Assembly (NCBI RefSeq): GCF_013184545.1
Contig: NZ_JAAOJA010000011.1
Span: 124,001-188,000 of the forward strand
Direction of reading: 5' to 3'
Source of the DNA: Pseudomonas tumuqii
GTDB taxonomy: Bacteria; Pseudomonadota; Gammaproteobacteria; Pseudomonadales; Pseudomonadaceae
DNA length: 64,000 nucleotides
The translations under genes were made by a program, and so were the position numbers. Under the pieces are notes generated by a model. It saw only the letters and a program-made list of their open reading frames with translations. It was not told where the DNA came from and made no database searches. Of this stretch, positions 1 to 6,839 are shown piece after piece (the first letter of the stretch is position 1; every line of letters begins with the position of its first letter).

Positions 1-1
1 A

Positions 2-328
2 GACTTCGACAACGACTCCGGCCAGGAATGGTTGTCCTTGGGCGTGCGTCCCGTCTACAAGTGGGACAACGTGATGAGCACCGCCCTGGAGTTCGGCTAT
101 GACCAGATCGATCCGCAAGCCGATGGCGCCGACACCGTCGACCTGAAGAAGATCACCCTGGCCCAGCAGTGGTCGGCCGGCAGCAGCTTCTGGGCTCGCC
201 CGCAGATCCGCGTGTTCGCCACCTACGCCATGTGGGACGGCGACAAGTACAACGCCGCCAGCGAGTCGGTCGAGGTCGGCGACGACAATGGCCTGACCTT
301 CGGCGTACAAGCCGAAGCCTGGTGGTAA
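2..328 (+). CDS. lamB: Maltoporin LamB, C-terminal fragment (5' end outside window)
   Basis: The reading frame is open from the first bases and ends at a TAA, giving about 108 residues with no upstream end. The sequence has alternating aromatic/polar strands and ends in VQAEAWW, with a terminal aromatic residue as expected for an outer-membrane beta-barrel. Segments such as ALEFGYDQ and FATYAMWDGDKY resemble the last strands of maltoporin, the trimeric sugar channel for maltodextrins. The next gene is a malM homologue, which supports the call. The start and the rest of the mal operon lie left of the window. Confidence 0.85.
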   Translation, partial: DFDNDSGQEWLSLGVRPVYKWDNVMSTALEFGYDQIDPQADGADTVDLKKITLAQQWSAGSSFWARPQIRVFATYAMWDGDKYNAASESVEVGDDNGLTFGVQAEAWW

Positions 329-365
329 CAGCCTGCTGCTGAGCTGTCGCGCAACCCCTACCTGG

Positions 366-391
366 CGGGCCCCCGTTGCATCCGGGGGCTT
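366..391 (+). terminator. GC-rich hairpin after lamB
   Basis: A perfect 7-bp stem, GCCCCCG/CGGGGGC with a TTGCATC loop, is followed by a short TTTA. It lies 40 bp after the lamB stop. The U-tract is weak, so it may be an attenuator or an mRNA 3'-end stabiliser before malM. Confidence 0.45.
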
Positions 392-430
392 TAGCCGGTC
401 GATGCTTCAAACGCTGCTCCAGTAGTTTTT

Positions 431-463
431 GCCCCGGACCTGCAACAGGCCGGGGCCCTTTTT
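431..463 (+). terminator. Rho-independent terminator between lamB and malM
   Basis: The stem GCCCCGGACCTG / CAGGCCGGGGC has a three-base loop and is followed by a T-run. It is a good intrinsic terminator about 100 bp after lamB, so malM expression may depend on read-through or on its own promoter in the 70-bp gap. Confidence 0.7.
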
Positions 464-536
464 CGAAGAGGCCGCTCACCCATACCCAAGCGCGTGAACC
501 GGGCTCACAGGCGTGAACACAATAAGAGGAACAACC

Positions 537-1460
537 ATGCCGCACTTCAAAACAACCAGCATCGCGCTGCTCGGACTGCTGCTGGCAGGCTGCGCCGGCG
601 ATTCCCTGCGCCGTGTCGATGCCCTGAGCCAGGCACCCGCGCCCCTCAATATTTCCCAGGATTCGGCCGTGCAAGCCCTCAGGGCGGCGCCGAACTGCTG
701 CAGCGGTCTCAGCACCCTGCCCTATACCCCGCTCGAACCCGGTTTCAGCGGCAACGTGGTGATCGATCGCCACGCCCCGGCCTTCGAGTTCAAGAGCGGC
801 AAGAGCTTCTTCCGCGCATTCAAACTGCCGCAGCACAGCCGCTCCTTCGAGATCCGCCTGTACAGCCAGGCCGGCGATACCGTGCTGGCGCCCAACGCCA
901 TGCTGCTCGACAGCCGGTTCCACACCACCCGCCTGCTCGGCGTGGAAGACTTCAGCTATGTACCCGCCCAGGGCCTCAAGGGCGACAGCCTGGATGCCCG
1001 CGTGCGGGTGGATCGCCTGTACCTGGACAACCCCGGCAACGAAAGCTACCTGGTGCTCTATACCAGCGCCGCGCAGATGGCCGGCAAAACCATCATCGAG
1101 CACCCGGCCAAGGCCTATGCCAAGGCCCGCGGCAACCAGCCGCCGAACATCCCCGACCTGATGGCCAAGCACGCGCCGGAAGGCATCATCAAGCTGGTGC
1201 TGATCGAGGATCAGAGTGGTGGCCAACAGGCCAACAGCTACGTGCCGCCACGCAGCATCGGCATGGAAATGGGCAATCAGGTTCCCAGCGTGCCTGCGCC
1301 GGCCGTGCTGCCGGAAACCCAGGCCTACTACCGCCAGGGCATCGACGCCGCATTGGCCAATCGCGACCTGGAGCGGGCCCTGCGCCTGGCCGACGAGGCC
1401 GCGCGGGTCGGTGACGACAGTGCCAAGGCCTATCTGCTCGAACGCATCCAGATCAAGTAA
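537..1460 (+). CDS. malM: MalM-family maltose operon periplasmic/lipoprotein
   Basis: About 307 residues. It begins with a signal sequence and the lipobox LLAGC, cysteine near residue 18, so it is probably a lipidated envelope protein. The middle region (GNVVIDRHAPAFEFKSGKSF, then YVLYTS-like strands) resembles MalM, the periplasmic protein of the maltose operon whose biochemical role is not settled. I chose the ATG at 537 because AAGAGGA lies 7-13 bases upstream; a GTG at 513 is in frame but would put the signal peptide too far in. It directly follows lamB, the usual partner. Confidence 0.8.
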   Translation: MPHFKTTSIALLGLLLAGCAGDSLRRVDALSQAPAPLNISQDSAVQALRAAPNCCSGLSTLPYTPLEPGFSGNVVIDRHAPAFEFKSGKSFFRAFKLPQHSRSFEIRLYSQAGDTVLAPNAMLLDSRFHTTRLLGVEDFSYVPAQGLKGDSLDARVRVDRLYLDNPGNESYLVLYTSAAQMAGKTIIEHPAKAYAKARGNQPPNIPDLMAKHAPEGIIKLVLIEDQSGGQQANSYVPPRSIGMEMGNQVPSVPAPAVLPETQAYYRQGIDAALANRDLERALRLADEAARVGDDSAKAYLLERIQIK

Positions 1461-1485
1461 GCGAATCCTCTCCAGGGATGCCTTG

Positions 1486-1513
1486 CGGGCGGCCATCGGC
1501 CGCCCGTTTTTTT
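1486..1513 (+). terminator. Terminator of malM
   Basis: The hairpin GGGCGGCC-ATC-GGCCGCCC is followed by seven T residues, 25 bp after the malM stop. It is a strong intrinsic terminator reading rightward. Confidence 0.85.
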
Positions 1514-1533
1514 ATTCCCCTGGCCCCTGAAAC

Positions 1534-1564
1534 GCAACAGCCCGGCCAATGGCCGGGCTGTTGC
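1534..1564 (-). terminator. Hairpin after the glycine-rich gene
   Basis: A perfect 14-bp stem GCAACAGCCCGGCC / GGCCGGGCTGTTGC with an AAT loop lies 20 bp past the stop of the minus-strand gene. The minus-strand U-tract is short, but position and stem strength suggest a terminator facing the malM terminator. Confidence 0.6.
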
Positions 1565-1584
1565 AGGGGATTACCGCGTTCGAT

Positions 1585-2121
1585 TTACTCGACTTCGACC
1601 TCTGCGTCGACACTGCCCACGATTGCGGGCTCATCGGCGAGGTCCTTGGCGGCCTGCTTGTCGGCCGCGCTCTGCAAACCCAGAGCCGCCGCCAATGCCG
1701 CTGGCGTGCTGGCGACCACGGCCATGGCCTTGGCCAGGCCGGTGGTTTCATCGGACTTGGCCACGGCCGAGGTGGTGGCTCCGCGATTGTCGCTGCGGCT
1801 GGCCTCGGCCTTGCCATTGGCTGCACCCAGCCCGGCCGCCGCACTGGCTCGGCCGACACCTAAACCGCCAGAACCCTCCGCACCGCCGCCATCGGCGCCA
1901 CCACGGCCGCCCGCGCCACCGCCACTGCCACCAGCGCCACCACCTCCTGCGCCACCGCTGCCACCGCCACCACCTCCTGCGCCACCGCCACCGCCGCCAC
2001 CGCCACCGCCACCGCCCTGGGCATAAGCGGAGCCGATGAACGGATTGGATTCAGGGGCAACCATTGCGGACAGCATCAGCGCGCAGGCGGATACCGCGAG
2101 TAACTTGGTGATGTTCGGCAT
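1585..2121 (-). CDS. Secreted glycine-rich protein of unknown function
   Basis: 178 residues. A Sec signal peptide occupies residues 1 to about 34, ending in a good cleavage site (AYA, then Q). Residue 36 starts a run of 12 glycines, then Gly blocks separated by single Ala, Ser or Arg to about residue 90. The rest is Ala-rich with a Ser/Lys/Asp segment and an acidic end (VEVE). GGN codons make the DNA a GCC/ACC repeat on the plus strand. A purine-rich GGAGATAACGATC element precedes the ATG. I do not recognise a family. The features fit an exported low-complexity surface or matrix protein, but no function can be assigned. Confidence 0.65.
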   Translation of the reverse strand: MPNITKLLAVSACALMLSAMVAPESNPFIGSAYAQGGGGGGGGGGGGAGGGGGGSGGAGGGGAGGSGGGAGGRGGADGGGAEGSGGLGVGRASAAAGLGAANGKAEASRSDNRGATTSAVAKSDETTGLAKAMAVVASTPAALAAALGLQSAADKQAAKDLADEPAIVGSVDAEVEVE

Positions 2122-2326
2122 GATCGTTATCTCCAGAAGGTTAGTGAATCCGCCGGCCCGGACGATCGCAGCCGGGCCAATGAGCCACGGCTACCCCGCC
2201 ACGCCGGCGACAGGCGAATGAGCGGCCAAAAACCAATGTTCGGCACTACTGCATCCGACCGGATCAAACGGCAGCAAGTTCAGCGATAGAGCCAGGACTC
2301 TGCCGGCAATTGGCAGGGCTGTCTCG

Positions 2327-2689
2327 CTACTGGTTCGCAGGCCCGGGATCGGCCAACAAGGCGCCAATATCATCCAGGCCATCCTGCACGGCGGCCAACG
2401 CCTGGTCGCAGAGTTCACGGTAGCGCTGCAGCACCCGCGCGCCCATCTCGGTCAGTTGGCTGCCGCCACCATGGCGACCGCCCGCCAGGGTGGTGACCAA
2501 GGGTTCCTTGAAGCAGCGGTTCATGGTTTCGACCAGCAGCCAGGCACGCCGGTAGGACATGCCCAAACTGCGCGCGGCTGCGCTGATCGAGCCGGTTTGC
2601 CGGATGGCTTCGAGCAAGTCGGCCTTGCCGGGGCCGATGGCAATATCAGCGCCACAGTGCAGGCGAATCTTCAGGTCGAGTCTGTGCAT
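2327..2689 (-). CDS. Stand-alone ModE-type winged-helix regulator
   Basis: 120 residues. After a short N-terminal strand region (LKIRLHCGADIAIGPGKA) there is a LysR/ModE-like helix-turn-helix at about residues 20-70: LLEAIRQTGSISAAARSLGMSY, then RRAWLLVETMN. The family is the N-terminal DNA-binding domain of ModE without the molybdate-binding MOP domains, so molybdate sensing cannot be assumed. I chose the ATG before HRLDLK; the longer frame has an atypical N-terminus. It is divergent from arsC with 176 bp between them. A role in arsenic control is only inference. Confidence 0.75.
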   Translation of the reverse strand: MHRLDLKIRLHCGADIAIGPGKADLLEAIRQTGSISAAARSLGMSYRRAWLLVETMNRCFKEPLVTTLAGGRHGGGSQLTEMGARVLQRYRELCDQALAAVQDGLDDIGALLADPGPANQ

Positions 2690-2811
2690 GGGCTGCTTGC
2701 GTTTAAAGGTGGGGAGAAACCGTTCACAGCCAGCACTATACCTGCCACTTGCACCTATCAGGCGAACCGCAATCGGGCGAACATCCTGGCGCATGCCTGC
2801 CCGGCTTTACG

Positions 2812-2856
2812 ATATATGCGATAAAACGTATATTCCAACAGCCATATATAAAACGA
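2812..2856 (+). promoter_or_regulatory. AT-rich dyad, candidate ArsR operator before arsC
   Basis: Upstream of arsC, in otherwise GC-rich DNA, lies an imperfect dyad ATATATGCG....CGTATAT (2812-2833), followed by a second AT-rich stretch. The octamer ATAAAACG occurs at 2821 and again at 2849, 28 bp apart. AT-rich dyads of this kind are the usual targets of ArsR/SmtB repressors, and the ArsR gene is the second gene of the operon. The site overlaps the likely promoter. Confidence 0.5.
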
Positions 2857-2865
2857 GACCCTGCA

Positions 2866-3279
2866 ATGGCCTACCAAACCCGCGTGCTGTTCGTCTGCGT
2901 AGCCAATGCCGCCCGCTCGCAACTGGCCGAGGCGCTGCTCAGGCACACCGACCCGAACAACTTCGCCGCCTTCAGCGCCGGCAGTGCACCCACTGCAATC
3001 GACCCGCGCACCCTTGCGGCCTTGCAGCACCTGGGCATCGACACCCAGGGTTTGCGCAGCAAGTCGCTCGACGAATTGCGCTTCGATGAATTCGAATACG
3101 TTATCAGCCTGTGCGACAAATCCGCCGAGGAATGCCAGCACCTCGAGTTCAGCGGCGAGCAGCTCACCTGGAATTTCGCCGATCCGGTGCCCAGCGACGA
3201 TCCAGATGCCTTCCGCCACTGCCTGCATGAGATCCATGAACGGATCAAGATGTTCGTGCTGGTAAAAACCAAACGATGA
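2866..3279 (+). CDS. arsC: Arsenate reductase, low-molecular-weight phosphatase type
   Basis: 137 residues of the LMW-tyrosine-phosphatase fold. The P-loop CVANAARS starts at Cys11 (CX5R-S), preceded by a buried strand (VLFVCV), and DPVPSDD near residue 105 supplies the general-acid Asp. These enzymes reduce arsenate to arsenite, normally with thioredoxin or glutaredoxin help. The ATG at 2866 places the P-loop where the family has it. It is the first gene of the plus-strand ars operon; its stop overlaps the longest possible arsR start. A protein phosphatase function is the alternative, but the context argues for arsenate. Confidence 0.85.
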   Translation: MAYQTRVLFVCVANAARSQLAEALLRHTDPNNFAAFSAGSAPTAIDPRTLAALQHLGIDTQGLRSKSLDELRFDEFEYVISLCDKSAEECQHLEFSGEQLTWNFADPVPSDDPDAFRHCLHEIHERIKMFVLVKTKR

Positions 3280-3303
3280 GGGCCGCAACGATGAGGGCCG
3301 CAA
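3274..3303 (+). repeat. 15-bp perfect tandem duplication at the arsC/arsR junction
   Basis: ACGATGAGGGCCGCA occurs twice head to tail. Each copy carries an ATG and a GAGGG that can act as a ribosome binding site. The arsR start is therefore ambiguous: ATG at 3276, 3291 or 3303. Confidence 0.9.
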
Positions 3304-3659
3304 TGGCAGAACAGCTGACCCCGACCAGCGTCTTCAAATGCCTGGCCGACGAAACCCGCGTACGCCTGATGCTGCTGATCACCGCCGAACAAGAACTCTG
3401 CGTCTGCGAGCTGACCTGCGCGCTGGACGAAAGCCAACCCAAGGTCTCCCGTCATCTGGCGCAATTGCGCACCTGCGGGTTGTTGGCGGATCGACGCCAG
3501 GGCCAGTGGGTGTATTACCGCCTGCACCCCAACCTGCCGGACTGGGTGATCGCCGTGCTGGACGCCACCCTGGGCGCCAACCAGCATTGGCTCAGCCCCG
3601 ACGCCAAGCGCCTCGACGGCATGGGTGAGCGACCCGCACGCCTCGCCGCCTGCTGCTGA
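3303..3659 (+). CDS. arsR: ArsR/SmtB-family arsenic-responsive repressor
   Basis: About 118 residues from the ATG at 3303; in-frame ATGs at 3276 and 3291 would add 9 or 5 residues. The start shown has GAGGG five bases upstream and gives the usual short N-terminus before LTPTSVFKCLADETR. The winged helix contains ELCVCEL, the As(III)-binding cysteine pair on the DNA-recognition helix of ArsR, followed by QPKVSRHLAQLR. The protein ends in CC, a possible extra metalloid ligand. It should repress the ars operon until arsenite binds. It overlaps arsC (if the longest start is used) and abuts arsH. Confidence 0.88.
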   Translation: MAEQLTPTSVFKCLADETRVRLMLLITAEQELCVCELTCALDESQPKVSRHLAQLRTCGLLADRRQGQWVYYRLHPNLPDWVIAVLDATLGANQHWLSPDAKRLDGMGERPARLAACC

Positions 3660-3682
3660 TGCTACGTAACTGGAGCGAATTG

Positions 3683-4399
3683 ATGGACGACGATCACCTG
3701 CCCAACCTGGATGACCAACTGGTCGAGCTGCCAACGCTGGAGAAATTCGCCAGCGCGCTGACGCTCAGCCACCCGCCACGCATCCTGCTGCTCTACGGCT
3801 CGAACCGCGAGCGCTCGTTCAGCCGCCTGCTGGTTGAAGAGGCCGCGCGCCTGCTGCAACGCTTCGGCGCCGAGACGCGGGTGTTCGACCCTGCCGGCTT
3901 GCCCTTGCCGGATGCCGCGCCGGACAGCCATCCCAAAGTGCAGGAACTGCGCGAACTGATGCAGTGGTCGGAAGGCCAGGTGTGGTGTTCGCCGGAGCGC
4001 CACGGCTCGATGAGCGCGGTGTTCAAGGCGCAGATCGACTGGGTTCCGCTGGCCATCGGCGCCATCCGCCCTACCCAGGGCAAGACCCTGGCGGTGCTGC
4101 AGGTGTGCGGCGGCTCGCAGTCGTTCAACGTGGTCAACCAGCTGCGCGTGCTGGGCCGCTGGATGCGCATGTTCACCATCCCCAACCAGTCCTCGGTGCC
4201 CAAGGCCTTTCTCGAGTTCGACGCCGATGGGCGGATGAAACCGTCATCGTTCTATGATCGGCTGGTGGACGTGATGGAAGAGCTGGTCAAGGTCACCCTG
4301 CTGCTGCGCGAGCGCCAGGATTACCTGGTGGACCGCTACTCCGAGCGCAAGGAATCCGCCGAAGCCTTGTCCAGGCGCGTCAACCAGCGCGCTCTTTAA
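3683..4399 (+). CDS. arsH: ArsH, NADPH-dependent FMN reductase / organoarsenical oxidase
   Basis: 238 residues. It has the flavodoxin-like NADPH-FMN reductase fold: a LLLYGSNRERSFSRLL phosphate-binding loop near residue 40, the SPERHGSMSAVFKAQIDW segment typical of ArsH, and VCGGSQSFNVVNQLR. ArsH oxidises trivalent methyl- and aryl-arsenicals to less toxic pentavalent forms. The ATG at 3683 has GGAG seven bases upstream; an ATG at 3659 overlapping the arsR stop is in frame but has no ribosome site. Third gene of the ars operon. Confidence 0.9.
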   Translation: MDDDHLPNLDDQLVELPTLEKFASALTLSHPPRILLLYGSNRERSFSRLLVEEAARLLQRFGAETRVFDPAGLPLPDAAPDSHPKVQELRELMQWSEGQVWCSPERHGSMSAVFKAQIDWVPLAIGAIRPTQGKTLAVLQVCGGSQSFNVVNQLRVLGRWMRMFTIPNQSSVPKAFLEFDADGRMKPSSFYDRLVDVMEELVKVTLLLRERQDYLVDRYSERKESAEALSRRVNQRAL

Positions 4400-4456
4400 A
4401 TTCATTGCGCAATCGAACTCATTGCATAGTCAAATTCACTGCATAAGGAAGCCATC

Positions 4457-5461
4457 ATGACCATCAAAGTAGGCATCAACGGTTTCGGTCGCATCGGCCG
4501 CCTGGCCTTGCGCGCCGCCTGGGGCTGGCCGGAGTTCGAGTTCGTGCAGATCAACGACCCGGCCGGCGACGCGGCGACCCATGCGCACCTGCTGAATTTC
4601 GACTCGGTGCACGGCCGCTGGCAGCATGAGGCGAGCAGCGCAGGCGACTGCATCCTGATCGACGGCAAGCAGGTCAAGGTCAGCGCCAACAAGGCCATCG
4701 CCGACACCGACTGGTCGGGCTGCGATCTGGTGATCGAGGCCAGCGGCAAGATGAAGACCGTCGCGATATTGCAGGGTTATCTGGAGCAAGGGGTCAAGCG
4801 CGTGGTGGTCAGCGCGCCGGTGAAGGAAGCCGGTGCCTTGAATATCGTCATGGGCGTCAATCAGGACCTGTTCGACCCGGCGCTGCACCGCATCGTCACC
4901 GCAGCGTCCTGCACCACCAACTGCCTGGCACCGGTGGTCAAGGTGATCCACCAACACCTGGGCATCCGCCACGGTTCGATCACCACCATCCACGACCTGA
5001 CCAATAGCCAGAGTATCCTCGACCAGCCGCACAAGGACCTGCGTCGCGCGCGCGCTGCGGGCATGAGCCTGATCCCCACCAGCACCGGTTCGGCCAGCGC
5101 GATCGCCGAGATCTTCCCCGACCTCAAGGGCCGCCTGAACGGCCTGGCCGTGCGCGTGCCGCTGGCCAACGCCTCGCTGACCGACTGCGTGTTCGAAGTC
5201 GAGCGCGCCACCACGGTGGATGAGGTGAATGCCCTGCTCAAGGCGGCAGCCGATGGCCCGCTGAAGGACATCCTCGGTTTCGAGGAGCGTCCGCTGGTGT
5301 CGATCGACTACCGCACCGACCCGCGCTCCTCGATCATCGATGCGCTCTCGACCATGGTGATCAACGGCACCCAGGTCAAGCTGTACGCCTGGTACGACAA
5401 CGAATGGGCCTACGCCAACCGCACCGTGGAACTGGCGCGCCTGGTCGGTTTGGCGGGCTGA
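4457..5461 (+). CDS. ArsJ-associated glyceraldehyde-3-phosphate dehydrogenase
   Basis: 334 residues with an N-terminal Rossmann motif GINGFGRIGR, the catalytic SCTTNC centred on Cys152 and a downstream His (IHDLTN). When arsenate replaces phosphate, GAPDH makes 1-arseno-3-phosphoglycerate. Copies of this enzyme paired with arsJ are dedicated to that reaction, the product being exported by ArsJ. The position just before arsJ identifies this copy as the dedicated form rather than the glycolytic one. An AAGGAAG site precedes the ATG. It is 57 bp after arsH and presumably in the same operon. Confidence 0.88.
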   Translation: MTIKVGINGFGRIGRLALRAAWGWPEFEFVQINDPAGDAATHAHLLNFDSVHGRWQHEASSAGDCILIDGKQVKVSANKAIADTDWSGCDLVIEASGKMKTVAILQGYLEQGVKRVVVSAPVKEAGALNIVMGVNQDLFDPALHRIVTAASCTTNCLAPVVKVIHQHLGIRHGSITTIHDLTNSQSILDQPHKDLRRARAAGMSLIPTSTGSASAIAEIFPDLKGRLNGLAVRVPLANASLTDCVFEVERATTVDEVNALLKAAADGPLKDILGFEERPLVSIDYRTDPRSSIIDALSTMVINGTQVKLYAWYDNEWAYANRTVELARLVGLAG

Positions 5462-5522
5462 TACCTGGGCTGGGCCTGGCCATAGCCATCAACCACAACA
5501 AAACCTGATCCATGTCCGCTTT

Positions 5523-5578
5523 GTAGGGTGCGCCGCGCGCACCAACCACCGCGCCATGGTGCGCATGGCGCACCCTAC
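5523..5578. repeat. REP-like extragenic palindrome between the GAPDH gene and arsJ
   Basis: Perfect outer arms GTAGGGTGCGCC and GGCGCACCCTAC enclose a second inverted pair, GCGCACC/GGTGCGC. The element sits in the 147-bp gap and can fold into a 56-nt hairpin in mRNA. Similar GTAGGGTG-type extragenic palindromes are common in Pseudomonas genomes. It has no T-run, so it is not a standard terminator. Confidence 0.8.
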
Positions 5579-5608
5579 GATCCGAAGCCGCGCCCACTGG
5601 ATAACACC

Positions 5609-6835
5609 ATGCCTGCCCTTCCCATGCTCTCGTCCGGCGTCCGTCAATACCTGCTGGTAACCGGCAACTACTGGGCCTTCACCCTCACCGACGGCGCCCT
5701 GCGCATGCTGGTGGTGCTGCATTTCCACAGCCTCGGCTATACGCCGCTGCAGATCGCCGCGCTGTTTCTGTTCTACGAAATCTTCGGCGTGATCACCAAC
5801 CTGGTCGGCGGTTATCTGGGCGCACGCCTGGGCCTCAATCGCACCATGAATATCGGCCTGGGCCTGCAGGTGGCCGCCTTGCTGATGCTCACGGTACCGG
5901 CCCCCTGGCTGAGCATTGCCTGGGTGATGGGCGCGCAGGCCATGTCGGGCATCGCCAAAGACCTGAACAAGATGAGCGCCAAGAGCTCGATCAAGTTGCT
6001 GGTGCCGGACAGCCAGCAGGGCACGCTGTACAAATGGGTGGCGATCCTCACCGGCTCGAAGAACGCGCTCAAGGGCGTGGGCTTTTTCCTCGGCGGCGCC
6101 CTGCTCGCCCTGCTCGGTTTTCGCGGTGCGCTATTAATGATGGCGTCGCTGCTGGCGCTGATCTGGCTGGCCAGCCTGTTGCTGCTGAAAAAAGATCTAG
6201 GCAAGGCCAAGGCCAAACCCAGGTTCCGCGACATCCTGTCGAAGAGCCGGGCAATCAATATCCTCTCGGCCGCGCGCTTGTTTCTGTTCGGCGCGCGCGA
6301 TGTGTGGTTCGTGGTGGCGCTGCCGGTGTACCTGTCCAGCGTGTTCGGCTGGGACTTCTGGATGGTCGGCGGCTTTCTCGCCGCCTGGGTGATCGGCTAC
6401 GGCCTGGTCCAGTCCTGCGCCCCGGCACTTACCCGCAAGATCAGCGGCAAGGCCCGCGGCCAGGTGCCGGATGGCCGCGCCGCCTTCGTCTGGGCCGCCT
6501 TGCTGGCGGGTTTACCTGCGGCGATTGCCCTCGGCTTATACAGCGGGTTGTCAGCGCACTGGGTATTGCTCGGCGGTCTGCTGGTCTTCGGTGCGCTGTT
6601 CGCGGTGAATTCATCGCTGCACAGCTACCTGATCGTCAGCTACGCCAAGGCCGACGGCGTGTCGCTGGACGTGGGCTTCTACTACATGTCCAACGCCATG
6701 GGCCGCTTGCTCGGCACCCTGCTCTCGGGCTGGGTCTATCAGGCTTATGGGCTGGAGGCGTGCCTGTGGATTTCCTCGGCCTTCGTCCTGTTCGCCGCGC
6801 TGATTTCCCTGGGGCTGCCCAGGCATGCCGACTGA
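5609..6835 (+). CDS. arsJ: ArsJ, MFS efflux permease for 1-arseno-3-phosphoglycerate
   Basis: About 408 residues, mostly hydrophobic, with roughly 11-12 membrane helices of major-facilitator type. The cytoplasmic loop after TM6 carries a Lys-rich stretch (KKDLGKAKAKPRFRDIL). The conserved start GVRQYLLVTGNYWAFTLTDGALRMLVV is characteristic of ArsJ. The substrate is the arseno-ester made by the preceding GAPDH. The ATG at 5609 (MPALPML) was chosen; a second ATG at 5624 is possible and no strong ribosome site separates them. The REP-like palindrome between GAPDH and arsJ could lower downstream expression. Confidence 0.88.
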   Translation: MPALPMLSSGVRQYLLVTGNYWAFTLTDGALRMLVVLHFHSLGYTPLQIAALFLFYEIFGVITNLVGGYLGARLGLNRTMNIGLGLQVAALLMLTVPAPWLSIAWVMGAQAMSGIAKDLNKMSAKSSIKLLVPDSQQGTLYKWVAILTGSKNALKGVGFFLGGALLALLGFRGALLMMASLLALIWLASLLLLKKDLGKAKAKPRFRDILSKSRAINILSAARLFLFGARDVWFVVALPVYLSSVFGWDFWMVGGFLAAWVIGYGLVQSCAPALTRKISGKARGQVPDGRAAFVWAALLAGLPAAIALGLYSGLSAHWVLLGGLLVFGALFAVNSSLHSYLIVSYAKADGVSLDVGFYYMSNAMGRLLGTLLSGWVYQAYGLEACLWISSAFVLFAALISLGLPRHAD

Positions 6836-6839
6836 CTGA

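Noticed and set aside
153..1496. Long minus-strand ORF opposite lamB/malM
   Set aside because: It is the shadow of malM, which has a signal peptide, lipobox and ribosome site. The minus frame has low-complexity Arg/Ala content.
1860..2025. CRISPR or microsatellite array in the GCC/ACC repeat
   Set aside because: No spacers; the repeat encodes the glycine run of a secreted protein.
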